A stretch of DNA of 64,000 nt from Isoetes taiwanensis (Eukaryota; Streptophyta; Lycopodiopsida; Isoetales; Isoetaceae): NCBI GenBank assembly GCA_021234155.1, contig JAJEKV010000001.1:28477768-28541767 (forward strand). Reading direction: 5' to 3'. Under the pieces are notes generated by a model. That model did no database searches. It was not told the DNA's origin and saw only the letters and a list, made by a program, of their open reading frames with translations. How positions within the stretch are numbered: the first letter of the stretch is position 1; the number at the start of each line of letters is the position of its first letter. Below are positions 23,698 through 34,892 of this stretch, one piece after another. The position numbers and the translations under genes are program-made.

Positions 23698-25149
23698 CTA
23701 TAACACAATCACTGCCTTATCTGATTTTGAGGCTGCAGACAAAGCAAAGACAGGTTCATAGTGGTCTCCTCCAGCTCCACACCAACCTGAAGAGACAATG
23801 ACCATAGTTAGGCTTGTAGTCTTGGTTAATTGTAGAGTGAATACATCATCAACGAGAATACACACATACCTGTCCCTTTCATGAATAAAAACACTGGTGA
23901 ATATAATATTTGGTCACGAGGACGATGTGGCAGAAAGAACAGGCAATGAGTATCATCGTCTACCATAGCATCTGCGCCGTGTGCTTGCATCTTCATTCAA
24001 AAGCACATATTACATCCATTAGCTGTAGTAACACCACATTACCAAATTTTGCAGCAAAAAGTTCTCTGAAAGACTATCAATTTTTCCTGTGTTGCACAAT
24101 ACTAAATTTTGCACAAATCTATGTACTGCTGGCTAATATGCAGTAATTTAGACCTAACCCTAATCCTTCATTGCATAGTAGACCTAACCCTAACCCTCAA
24201 AAAACTCACCACAAACACGTCTCTTCCATATTCAGTGGCCAAACATCCCAATGCAATATCATCTCCAAAAGCAGCTGCTCGCCCATCAGCATTAGAATCA
24301 ACGCTAAGAAGCCCCTCCTCTGTGTAATGCAGCGTGATAATATCGTATTGATCTGTAGGATTTCCTGCCGTAGACATATATTTTACCCACGACTGTCCAT
24401 CCTGAACAGAAACGCATTGCTCCTTAAACACAGATTCTGAAGCCTCTTCTCTAATGAAATAGAAACAAAGCATAAATACAAAATGGTGGGAAGGAAACTC
24501 ATAACAAAAAGGGGAAATACAAAAAACTTGCTCACCTCAACATTCCGACCTGTACTAACTCTTCTATTGCCGATTCTAGTGTCTCTCTGTCTTCTTTCCT
24601 GGCAAGAAGCTTTACTTCCTGAACAAGCTGAACTCCCCAGCCAGTACTAAGATTTGGGCTGTATAGATTCTTAATCACAGCGTCAATGCTATTCCGGTAA
24701 GAAGAATCGTTCTCATAATCTTGCAAAAACCTATTAACTGCACGATCCCTAATTTCAGAAGGAGTTTCTTCTACATGCATTGCTCTTTGAAAAGCAGAAA
24801 ACATGCAGTTTCCATCTGCTTCAACATCTCCTCCATAGTGGAGTGTAAGCAAGGAACTAGTCTGCAGAGTGGGATGTTTATACAAAACCCCGCGAGATGC
24901 AACTTGTTTCAGAGCATTAAGCTGCTGCAAGCTTAATCCTTCTACACTTTCCCAGTCTTGAGAAGAATGGACCAATGGACCTATGTCTAAGGCCGATGAA
25001 GGGGAAGACGGAAGACCTACTTGAGAAGCTTCGTTTGCCGGCTCCCTTAAAGCTTCCAGCGCGCATCTTGGAGGGGCAACACTCATCTGAGCCTGACTTT
25101 GCTTGTAATCCTTCAGAGGGGACCATTCATATTCTGCCGGCTTGCCCAT
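23698..25149 (-). CDS. OTU-domain cysteine protease (putative deubiquitinase), four exons
   Basis: Exons on the minus strand: 25149-24536, 24450-24210, 23990-23870, 23786-23698, joined in frame to 354 residues. Introns start GTGAGC, GTGAGT and GTATGT and end TTTCATTAG, AATGAAG and TCTCTTCAG. The OTU fold is shown by the nucleophile motif ADGNCMFSAF (Cys about residue 115), a central FGDDIALGCLATEYGRDVFV segment, and the terminal GWCGAGGDHYEPVF with the catalytic His (about residue 334). The N-terminal ~100 residues are low-complexity. OTU enzymes cleave ubiquitin chains, so this is probably a soluble deubiquitinase. The first ATG was used; an untranslated 5' exon is possible. Exon 3 rests on phase and the plausible product (VDDDTHCLFFLPHRPR) rather than transcript data. 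All four phases agree, there is no internal stop, and this is the only intact host-type gene in the window. Confidence 0.88.
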
Positions 25150-25920
25150 ATCTTCAGATCTTTGATCAGAAAAAATAGATCTGTAACTCTGTTTCTACAA
25201 TAGATCCAGAGCTTGCCGTGCTTGCACCATAAGAAAAAATATGAATATACAACTGGAATTCACCGGATCTGATACTACCATGAAGGATGCTTCTTCCAAG
25301 GTGAACAACACGGCAAAAAAGTTGAAATGACGAAGAATGGTGAAAGCAGATGCCGGAGATTATGAACAGGGGCTGATCCGGATAAAAAGTAGAAGGCCAA
25401 TCGAGAGCGGCGAGCAGACGGAGAGGGGGAAAAAAAGAGGGAAGAGAAGGGTCAGGTTGGGAATAGACCAAACGGTAAAATTGTTGGGGAAATCCGTCGC
25501 CAGCTAAGCTTGGCTCCTATAACACCTGGCATCACCGTCTTTTAAGTGGCAATGTTTAACGTGTACTTTTTGTCGTCCTTCGTTTTCTTGTATCCTAAAG
25601 CTCGTTGCTGTGGTGCGTGGGAATGTTCCGAAAATATGCTGGTATATGCTCGAATATTCTCAATCACTTGTATCGCTGGTGTGTGAGAATATTCCGAGAA
25701 TTTGTTGGTATACACCCGAATATTCCCAATTACCTTCCTTCACCTGCAATTATCGATCCCAGTTATTCTACAGTGGACAATTCCTGATCCTTATCCACGA
25801 TGACTAGAAGTCGGAGAAGGCCGCCATACCTGGAGCTTGGAATCAATTTGGGGCTTTTATTCAGAGAAATGTCTTCTTACTTGACATTCTTCGGGACGAA
25901 AACATGCGAATGTCGCTAAG
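25150..25920. other. Upstream region of the OTU gene
   Basis: Presumed 5' UTR and promoter of the minus-strand OTU gene. No TATA box was identified with confidence. Two diverged copies of a ~75-bp segment (GTGGTGCGTGGGAATGTTCC / CTGGTGTGTGAGAATATTCC) lie at about 25610-25735. Confidence 0.4.
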
Positions 25921-26574
25921 CTCAGGCATGTTTGACACCCTAGGAATGTCAAGTAAGGAGACATTTTTTAACGTGGAAGACAAGTATGTGCATTTCGGGG
26001 AGTAAATTGTAGTAACAATCAAGAGAATTTTGTAAAAGCAATCGGAATGCATGGTAAAGGGATTGGAACCCATAGTAAACATAAAGAAAGCAGGTAAAAA
26101 CTTGAATTGTAACTAAAATGCAAATCCAGGGCTTGAAACTCTTCTACATAACATATGTTGTGATTGGGACTTTGGGCCAGAATTTGCATGTACCTATCTT
26201 TTATGTCCTCAAGACTAGCAATCATCATAGTTGTGCGGGTTAACAGAGGTGTGCTTCATTTTTGTCTTCCTCTGCCATGTCTTTGATGTCTCTTGATTCT
26301 TATTTTCCTTGATTTGCCATCCTTTCCTTGATAAGCAATTATTTAGCCCATACATATATGTGAGGAAATGTCTATTATGCCCAGATGCAACATTCATCAA
26401 TTCTAAAACTAACTTAGTTGAACTGGATGTGATCGAATGTAAGATATCAAAACCTGCATATAAAGAAATTTGAACCCTTTTTTGCTTTGTTGGATAGCCA
26501 ATAAGAATGCATTTCATATCATGGTAGAATTTGAATTTCAACATACTAATTTCTTATACTTTGGCTTGTATATT

Positions 26575-26780
26575 GTAAAATGGTTTTAGTGGAACCCTGG
26601 GATCCATTCGAGTGACATTCATGTTTTCTGCATTACATGGTATCTAGAGTTACAATGCATACTTGCAAATGCCAATATGTTATCTTATTTCCAACAAAAG
26701 GGCCACGTTTGATTGCTGAACAGATTGAAGCTGGAAATTTCCATGACGACTTGTATTGGATATACGTCATGGATCGAGAG
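26575..26780 (+). pseudogene. RNA-dependent RNA polymerase (RDR) exon relic, copy 1
   Basis: Encodes a piece of a plant RDR: a GDIHVF-like entry, a TWYPEL-like segment, then ILFPTKGPRLIAEQI and GNFHDDLYWIYVMD. This corresponds to the catalytic region of the RDR-gamma (RDR3/4/5-like) group, where the active motif is DFDGD; here it reads NFHDD, so catalysis is lost. The exon ends at a donor position that is GTATCT here but intact in copies 2 and 4. RDRs make double-stranded RNA for silencing. Family assignment is by motif memory. Confidence 0.65.
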
Positions 26781-27175
26781 GTATCTTTTGGTGCTTACAA
26801 TTCTACATTTTCAAATGGACCAACTGTTGACACTAATACTAGGGCCTTACTATCAATGTTGTTCGATCACCTCTCATGTTGTCCATATCACGAAGTGTCC
26901 CTTATAAATGCAGTAGCCAAGCATAAGAAGATAATTACAAACGAGTTACATATCTAGCATAATAAGTAGTTTCCTTTGTATTTTTGTATTCATTATATTA
27001 TAGTTTTGCTATTATTTAGTGGTGTATTCGAGTGGATATACTGCATATGTCTAGAGTGCGCATACGCGTTGTTGGATAGTCAATAAGAATGCATTTCACA
27101 TCATGGTGTAATATGAATTCGTATACATGCCAATCTCTTGTATTTTGGCTAGGAACGAACCTGTATATTATGAAA

Positions 27176-27363
27176 GGGTTTTGTATATAGAAACCCTGGG
27201 ATCTGTTTTTTGTGCTACATGGTATCCAGAGTTACAAAACATACTTGTAGATGGCAAATATGTTATCTTTTTTCCAACGAAAGGACCCCATTCACTTGCT
27301 GATGCGATTGCAAGTGGGAATTTCGATGACGACTTGTACTGGATATGCATTATGGATGAAGAG
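27176..27363 (+). pseudogene. RDR exon relic, copy 2
   Basis: Reads TWYPELQNILVDGKYVIFF, PTKGPHSLADAIASG, NFDDDLYWICIMDEE, then a good donor GTATGT at 27364. The frame is open, but NFDDD replaces the DFDGD catalytic motif. The intron-like continuation shows this is duplicated genomic DNA, not a retrocopy. No neighbouring RDR exons are seen. Confidence 0.7.
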
Positions 27364-27596
27364 GTATGTTTTGGTGCTTATCATTCTACATTTTCAAATG
27401 AACCAACTGTTGACACTAATATGAGGGCCTTACCATCAATGTTGTTCGATCACCTCTCATCTTATCCATATTATGAAGTGTCCCTTATGAATGTAGCAAA
27501 AGAATAAGAAGATAATTATAAAAGAGTTACCAAATCTAGCATAATAACAGGTGGTTCCCTTTGTATTCTTGTACGTTTTTGTTAATATAGTTTTGC

Positions 27597-27622
27597 TATC
27601 TATCTATCTATCTATCTATCTA
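27597..27622. repeat. TATC microsatellite
   Basis: (CTAT)n run of six to seven units; a shorter version is at 30236-30249 in block 2. Confidence 0.85.
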
Positions 27623-29209
27623 TAATACATAGATGTATTCGAGTGGACATACTAACCTGTATATCTAGAGTGCGCATACGCTTTCATTATTTCTTTATGG
27701 CACTTGCCAATGGTTTAACAAAAATTTTAAAAAATAAATCTAGGTCCATAGCATGCAAAGCTCGAGTGTATATTGTATTTATATATCTCAACCTTGTATT
27801 TCCAATGGTTTTGTCCTCCTAACATATTTAGTGTTTTAAATTAAAACAGTGGTTATCGACTTGTTGCATTTTAGGGTTTTTTCCTTGTAGGCTATAAATG
27901 ATCAAATGCCAAATTTCAGAGCCATATCTTGCTTTGTCTCCTTTCAATTTCTTGCAGATGCGCTCATTATCTTTGTCAACTTGCAGAAGCTTGTAACCTT
28001 CTGCCAAAATGTATAAGCAAAACATAAGCTTAAAATCCTCCCTTGTGTTGCATATCCATCAGATTAGGTCAATATTGTTCCAATTAATGGCCTCACAATA
28101 GTCAAAAATTAAGTTGAACAAGATATTAACATATTCTCCTCTACATGGCAGCCAAACCTATCTTCACTGTTATTCTACTTATGGAAGAGCATGTTAGCAA
28201 CTCATTCCTTGATATATCTATTTTTTAATTTATTTCTACATGGAAAAGCTACTTCGAATTGGTAAAAGCTACAGAAAATAGAAACTTCAAGCCATGGATA
28301 AACATTTGACAACATATGGTTAGAACTTGATGGCAAGGAAGAAAAGGAATGAATCCAAACGTTTTGAAATGAGAAAGCTTTAGAAAAGCTTTTGAAGGTT
28401 ATAACCTGGCTGCCAATTATCACAATGACGTAAAACAAGAATGGGACCAATACAAGTAAGGTGACAACGACTTGATTTACCGGTACATATCAAAGTTCTA
28501 GTACTTGTCTACTCAGATGGGTGGATTGAATAAGAAGGAACTGTTACACGAATGTCAAAGTTGAGGCATGTTTAACACCCTAGGAATGTCAAGTAAGGAG
28601 ACATTTTTGTAATGTGGAAGACAAGTATGTGCATTTCTGGGAGTAAATTGTAGTAACAATCAAGAGAATTTTGTAAAAGCAATTGGAATGCATGGTAAAT
28701 GGATTGGAACCCATAGTAAACAAAAAGAAAGCAGGTAAAAACTTGAACTATAACTAAAGTGCAAATCCAGGGCTTGAAACTCTTCTACATGGCATATGCC
28801 GTGGTTGGGACTTTGGGCCAGAATTTGCATGTACTTATCTTTTATGTGCTCAAGACTAGCAATCGTCATTGTTGTGTGGGCTAACATAGGTGTGCTTCAT
28901 TATCGTCTTCCTCTGCCATGTCTTTGATGTCTTTTGATTCTTACTTTCCTTGATTTGCCATCCTTTCCTTGATGAGCAATTATTTAGCTAAATATATATG
29001 AGGAAATGTCTACTACCCAGATGCAACATTCAGCAATTCTAAAACTAACTTAGTTGAACTGGATGTGATTGAATGTAAGATATCACAACGTGCATATAAA
29101 GAAATTTGGACCCTTTTTTGCTTTGTTGGATAGCCAATAAGAATACATTTCATATCATGGTGGCATTTGAATTTAGACATTTTAATTTCTTGTACTTTGG
29201 CTTGTATAT

Positions 29210-29410
29210 TGTAAACTGGTTTTAGTATATGGAACCCTGGGATTACATTCATGTTTTCTGCATTACATGGTATCCAGAGTTACAATACATACTTGCAAAT
29301 GTCAATATGTTATCTTATTTCCAACAAAAGGGCCACGTTCGATTGCTGAACAGATTGCAGCTGGAAATTTCCATGACGACTTGTATTGGATATACGTTAT
29401 GGATCGAGAG
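29210..29410 (+). pseudogene. RDR exon relic, copy 3
   Basis: Block-2 counterpart of copy 1. It keeps YIHVFCITWYPELQY, then FPTKGPRSIAEQIAAG and NFHDDLYWIYVMD, with the same damaged donor GTATCT as copy 1. A frameshift separates the first and second halves. Confidence 0.65.
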
Positions 29411-29809
29411 GTATCTTTTGGTGCTGCTTACAATTCTACATTTTCAAATGAACCAACTGTTGATACTAATACTAGGGCCTTACTATCAATGTTGTTCGAT
29501 CACCTCTCATATTGTCCATATCACGAAGTATCCCTTATAAATGCAGTAGCAGAAGCATAAGAAGATAATTACAAACGAGTTACCATATCTAGCGTAATAA
29601 GAAGTTGTCCCCTTTGTATTTTTGTACTCTTCATATTATAGTTTTGCTATCATTTAGTGGTGTATTCGAGTGGATATACTAATGCATATATCTACAGTGT
29701 GCATAAGCTTTGTTGGATAGCCAATAAAAATGCATTTCACATCATGTTTAATATGAATTCGTACATGCCAATCTCTTGTCTTTTGGCTAGGAACGAACCT
29801 GTATATTAT

Positions 29810-30001
29810 GAAAGAGTTTTGTATATAGAAACCCTGGGATCCAATTTTTGTGCTACATGATATCCAGACTTACAAAACATACTTGCAGATGGCAAATATG
29901 TTATCTTGTTTCCAACGAAAGGATCACATTCAGTTGCTGATGAGATTGCAAGTGGGAATTTCGATGACGACTTGTATTGGATATGCGTTATGGATCAAGA
30001 G
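29810..30001 (+). pseudogene. RDR exon relic, copy 4
   Basis: Block-2 counterpart of copy 2: YVILFPTKGSHSVADEI, ASGNFDDDLYWICVMDQ, donor GTATGT at 30002. A frameshift precedes the FPTKG segment. Confidence 0.65.
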
Positions 30002-30649
30002 GTATGTTTTGGTGCTTGCCATTCTACATTTTCAAATGAACCAACTGTTGGCACTAATATGAGGGCCTTACCATCAACGTTGTTTGATCACCTCTCATCT
30101 TGTCCATATTATGAAGCGTCCCTTATGAATATAGCAAAAGAATAAGAAGATAATTATAAACGAGTTACCAAATCTAGCATAATAACAGGTGGTTCCCTTT
30201 GTATTCTCGTATGTTTTTGTTAATATAGTTTTGCTATCTATCTATCTATGATACAATGGTGTATTCGAGTGGACGTACTAATGTGTATATCTAGAGTGCG
30301 CATACGCTTTCATTATTTCTTTATGGCACTCGCCAATGGTTTAACAAAATTTTTAAAAAATAAATCTAGATCCATAGCATGCAAAACTCGAGTGTATATT
30401 GTATTTATATATCTCAACCTCGTATTTCCAATGGTTCTGTCGTCGTAACATATTTAGTGTTTTAAATTAAAACAGCAAGCGTCGACTTGTTGCATTTTAG
30501 GGTTTCTTCCTTGTAGGCTATAAATGATCGAATGCCAAATTTCCAGAGCCAAATCTTGCTTTGTCTCCTTTCAATTTCTTGCAGATGCACTCATTATCTT
30601 TGTCAACTTGCAGAAGCTTGTAACCTTATGCCAAAATGTGTAGAAAAAC

Positions 30650-30931
30650 AGAAGCAAAATTGTGGGTACTTCCTGTGTCTATCAACACTATGAAGGATTT
30701 GGCTTGGGCCTTCCCAGTCGTCGAAATGACTTGGTACTGACTCTCAGCATTCTCGGAGTCAATAGCAGCAAAGATATGGCACTCACCCTGGATGTAGTCA
30801 GGAGCATCTTCTTCGTTGATATCCGTGGGTGTCTCCCATCCTCCTAGCTCTGTTAACGCTGCATTCATCACTAATGGGCAGTTATGTGTCCGATGCCCTG
30901 ATTGGAAGCACCTGAAGCACAATTGCTTCAA
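30650..30931 (-). pseudogene. Zinc knuckle and protease start of element B
   Basis: Contains a CCHC zinc knuckle, CFRCFQSGHRTHNC (CX2CX4HX4C), about 60 residues of linker and a retropepsin active site FIVLIDTGSTHNF. The frame differs from gag by a one-base shift near 30935, either mutational or programmed. The protease is cut off a few residues after the DTG motif by the junction with the RDR block. Confidence 0.88.
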
Positions 30932-30938
30932 TACATTC

Positions 30939-32618
30939 CTACTTCTTCTCCTTGGGGATGGACTGTAAGAATTGTTTCACTACTTTGGAGTAGTTTGAAC
31001 CACCTCCTTGCTCCTTGAAGCTGACTTGTTGCTTGTCCTGCTTACCAAAATTTGCGTTGCCTTGCTTCCCGTAATTTGCATTGTACTGAGGTCTGTTAGC
31101 TGCTGGGCTTGTTGCTCTTGGGCTGTATCTTCCTATAGCCTTGCCCTTGTCCTGATAGTACTGCTGCCTCGGTCCACTTGCTTGAGGTCCTGTTCCTTGT
31201 AAGCTCACTGCCTTGGACTCTGCTTCTGATACTGTCTTGGGGTTTATTGCTCTCACTAGCTTCCTGATCTCTTCCGCAAAGTCGAAGATGCTTAACGCTA
31301 TTGTCCTCTTGACAAGGATGACATGGTCGATGTTTGGGGCCATGCGAGCATGTCTTCCGAATCCTGAGAGGGCAATAAGCATAAAAACCCCTTCTTCTCC
31401 ACGTGGGCTGAATTGGCAGTGTATGACCGCTATCCTTCCAACAGTGAGCAATGGCAAATAGAACCTGAGGGCTTTGTCATGCCCTGCCTCCCCTGCCTCC
31501 TCTCTGGTTCTGATCGCAGCCATGTGTCTGCCAGAGTATTCGTCCACCGGTACTGCTATCATCTCCCTGTAGTCTCCGAACATGGACTTAGAAGATGTTA
31601 AGTTGATACTGCCTCTATCCTGTTCTACTGGTGTTCCTGCCGAGGTGCTAGGTAGGAGCGCACTCGTTCTTTTCCCTCTGATTTCCATCCGCTCCTGGAT
31701 CGCTATGAACTCCTCCTCTGTGGGTAACTCCTATTGTACCATCATCTGCCTAATGCCAGTGTAGGCTTCTATGTCCGTTGATGACTGGCTAGTATACGTC
31801 CGGGCCTCCTTTATGCCGATGGGGAAGTCCTGTATCTCCCGGTCGATGAAATCATCGAGGTCGGGCTGCTGGCGTAGGAGATGTAGGAGCTCGTCTATCC
31901 TGTAGCCTCTGTCCCTGCACTCTGGAAGGTTCTTGATGTCGTGTAGGGTCAGGTACACTTCTCCTTGGATGATGACTGGGGTTAGGCTCATGATGCCTAG
32001 CCCAAGTGGTGGAGTTGTCCTTGTCGCTCGTAACCCCTCCTCAAATCTCGGGAGATCCTCCTCTGCTTGTTGCCTTTCTTGTGTAGGGTCGACGTCAATG
32101 ATGTCTTCCACATCAGACCCACGTCCTTCCTCTTCTTCCTGCTCTGCTTCTTTGTACTCCAGAAGCATCTGTTCCTCTTCACCTACTGCCATGGCCATGG
32201 GCTCGAGCTCTAGGGGTTGGACAGATGGTTCTTCTATCTGGGTTTGTGCTCTTTGGGATAGGAATATAGCTACAGCCGCAGTGTAGGAGAAATATCTCCT
32301 TCTATTTACAGCTACTGACATGTAATTGGGCAAGCGGCTAGCCTTATTTTCTAGGTACTTGTCTATCTTGGGAATGTCCTGCAGAGCTGTACGAAGGGCC
32401 ATGCTTGGTGCAAAGTATCCTATGCAAGGGGGAAGTTCTACTAAAGAGGGCCCTATCTTGGCATAGAATTCAGTCACGATCTCTTGGTAGTAGGGAGTAG
32501 CATTGATGGTTGCATCTACATCAATCTCCTTCTGAAAAACAGTGAAGACCGAGTTGATGTCAGCCTCAGCCACATGAGCAGTGGCGCTATACCATCGCCT
32601 GAATGCAGAGGTTGCCAT
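30939..32618 (-). pseudogene. gag: Gag of element B
   Basis: One frame of about 560 codons starting MATSAFRRWYSATAHV and ending SIPKEKK, interrupted by a single in-frame TAG at 31731-31733. The N-terminal ~130 residues look like a compact helical domain (SVFTVFQKEIDVD, KIDKYLENKASRLPNYM, RRYFSYTAAVAIFLSQRAQ). A Glu-rich linker follows, then a central folded part, then a Gln/Asn/Gly-rich nucleic-acid-binding tail before the zinc knuckle. Assigned as Gag by position before the CCHC and protease. Residues RRYFSYTAAVAIF have a recognisable counterpart in element C (about 48590-48660). Confidence 0.8.
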
Positions 32619-32913
32619 GATGCTGGAGCTACTGGGGTTATCAAACAGATGCAGAAGCGCCTCTGGGAGCTGAGAAATCGCCTTGGAGTGAGGAGCAATG
32701 AAATAGGGTGCAAATGAGGGTTGTGGTCCTATTTATAGGCAAAACCCTAATTTGGAAAAATTGTAGGGTTTGGGTATATCTATCAATTTGAGGCGCTGCT
32801 ATGCAAATCGTAGGCAAACTAAGTTAAAGAGTACATCCTAAGGATTCTATTGCAACAAATTTCATCTAATTTGGAGGTAGTTGGGATAAGCTAGGTCTAA
32901 TTTTGTCTGACCA

Positions 32914-32940
32914 CTCACACAGTGCGCGAGAGGCACTTTC
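32914..32940. repeat. Stem-loop B4, left part (continues at 34499-34539)
   Basis: CTCACACAGTGCGCGAG starts the left arm; the right arm GGCGCACTCTGTGAG lies at 34525-34539, beyond the solo LTR. Before the insertion this was a 65-bp stem-loop like those at 34681, 36275 and 36486. Confidence 0.8.
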
Positions 32941-34498
32941 TGTGACGTCCCCTACTCGTATACGATGCCCGCACCGTATACAAACAGGAGTTCTTCCCCC
33001 ATACCAGCTCCATGCTGATACAGGGCCCTCCACATATCACTGTGACCGTACTGGGTCTCCAGTGGGAAGAGTGAAGGGGTCATTTTACCCGTCTCCCTCA
33101 GGGCCTACCTAGCTGCGGAAGCGTAAACATACATGTCAGTATACAACATAATCATATATCCACCTCGCAGGGAGGTGCATCAACATCTGCATAGACAATG
33201 ATCAGCATCATACATAGGGGTCCTACCCAAGGCTCAGACTCGAAGGGATGACTGACGGCTTGGGTCTCCATAGTTCATTGCAGACAGAATTCATGGCAAT
33301 GGATTTGGCTGGCATAAGAACATAGCATAGGGTTGTCCACTCCATCCGCCCCTCCTGTGCACACTTTGCAGAGTAGGCTGAAAAGTGTCGGGACTCGATC
33401 AGAGTCCCACGGGATGCATAGCCAAAGGGGCTATTCCCGGGTCTCATCCTCCCGGCCGGATGGGGCGGGAAGGGATCACTCCCTCCGGAGATCTACATGC
33501 CGACTCAAGGTGACTAGAGGGCCACCGCCTGCCTTCTTGACCGAACCCACCGGAAAGTGTACACCACTTCACGGGTGTCGAGTCCATGCCTTACCCGCAC
33601 TTTTCGGTGGTAAGCCATTAGACCTAGTCACAATGATCCCTGGTAGGCCTTACACACCGTAGGGATCGCTCAAGAGTCGACATGAACCCCTTCTTAGCCA
33701 CCGGCCCCTTCACCCACAACCGTGTGTGGTTCTTGTACACAGCCGAATCGGCTAATCTAGGAGCATCTACTACCAAGCTTGAGGTCTCTACCCCCCTTCC
33801 CAATACAAGGAGCTCACAGATATACATCATCCATATACAACACAGAGAGCTAAAGAACTAGATCTAATCTATGTCATAGAATTAGGTTCTTTAGTTAGAG
33901 TCCGGTATCTAGAGGTCTAGATAGTTGCTAAGGGGCGAGGGTAATAGGCTAAACCCACTTGAAATAAGGACCGAAGAAGGTTTAGACTATTAATTCGACT
34001 ACATACCTGATCCTTGAGTGGCTCCTCCCGACTGAAGTTCCACCATCCCGGCCCAATTGCCCGAATCAAGGAGAACTAATGGTGCAATTCGCTTGCACAG
34101 CTTCTGGGAGGCGGTTTTGGCTCCTGGGGCGGCCAAAACAGAGCTCTAAAACCCTATGGACGAAAATGGCAAGTCAGGGTTTTCCTAACCTAAATAGACA
34201 AGGGTTTAGGGCTAGGGTTTCCAATTATCCCTTTAAGCATGTGGGATAATTGGGAATGGGCCCACTTGCCTTTAATGGCTAGGTGTCAAAATGTGCCCAC
34301 ATGGAAAGGTGTGCCCACATTAATGTGCACATTGGTAAATGTGCACATTAATAATAAATGCACATACCTAGTAAGTTGCCCCCTAGGGGCTACCCACTTG
34401 GCTACACGTCGGCGTGCACGTCAGTCGGGGTGGCGTGTACGCGTGACGGGGCAGTACAGTGTGCGTCCTGGGACCGTATAATGTGCTGGAACGTCACA
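32941..34498 (-). repeat. Solo LTR of the element C family, inserted in element B
   Basis: 1558 bp beginning TGTGACGTCCCC and ending GGAACGTCACA, with 8-bp inverted ends TGTGACGT/ACGTCACA. It is homologous end to end to the element C 3' LTR (40223-41816). CTTTC flanks both sides (32936-32940 and 34499-34503), a perfect 5-bp target duplication. No internal sequence remains, so it arose by LTR-LTR recombination. It splits one of the stem-loops of element B. Confidence 0.95.
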
Positions 34499-34680
34499 CT
34501 TTCAAAATTTTCAGAATGGCTCCTGGCGCACTCTGTGAGAGGTGGGCTCCTGTTTGGGTTCAAGATAGCTCAAAATTTGCAATCTAAGGGTGAAAGCCTA
34601 CCTATGTCGACGAGTTAGGGCGGATTGTATCCTTACTTTCTACATTTGGCCAAGCCTTGGCAAAGATCAGTGGTCGACCA

Positions 34681-34744
34681 CTCACACAATGCGCGAGAGG
34701 CACTTTCAAAATTTTCGGAATGGCTCCTGGCGCACTCTGTGAGG
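34681..34744. repeat. Stem-loop B3, downstream of the H3-like ORF
   Basis: CTCACACAATGCGCGAG pairs imperfectly with CTGGCGCACTCTGTGAG across a conserved ~30-base middle containing CTTTCAAAATTTTCGG. It lies about 150 bp beyond the stop codon of the H3-like ORF (minus strand). Confidence 0.82.
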
Positions 34745-34892
34745 GGTGGGGTCAAAAACACTGACTTTTGGTCCAAATTGGGTAATTCCAAATGCAGATA
34801 TCATTACTACAACCTAATTACTTACAATTTTACACTTTAAGATGATCAAAACTTATTTTTGTATTTACAAAAAGTTAGGTTGTTACAATAAG

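Larger units (their letters stand above)
25925..28022. repeat. Tandem block 1 containing two RDR exon relics
   Basis: Homologous over its length to 28563-30640, from GGCATGTTT(G/A)ACACCCTAGG to the TTGCAGAAGCTTGTAACCTT segment. Small differences include a TATC microsatellite (27597-27622) longer than its counterpart at 30236. It contains RDR copies 1 and 2. Confidence 0.88.
28563..30640. repeat. Tandem block 2 containing two RDR exon relics
   Basis: Second copy of the 2.1-kb block at 25925-28022. The two blocks are separated by about 540 bp of unrelated AT-rich DNA. Its right end is truncated directly against retroelement B. Confidence 0.88.

Noticed and set aside
24170-24205. Interstitial telomere repeat (CCCTAA)n
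   Set aside because: Only two or three imperfect units, next to a splice donor of the OTU gene; too short to call.
26575-30145. Functional RDR genes
   Set aside because: Only one catalytic-region exon per copy, the DFDGD motif is destroyed in all, and two copies have damaged splice donors.
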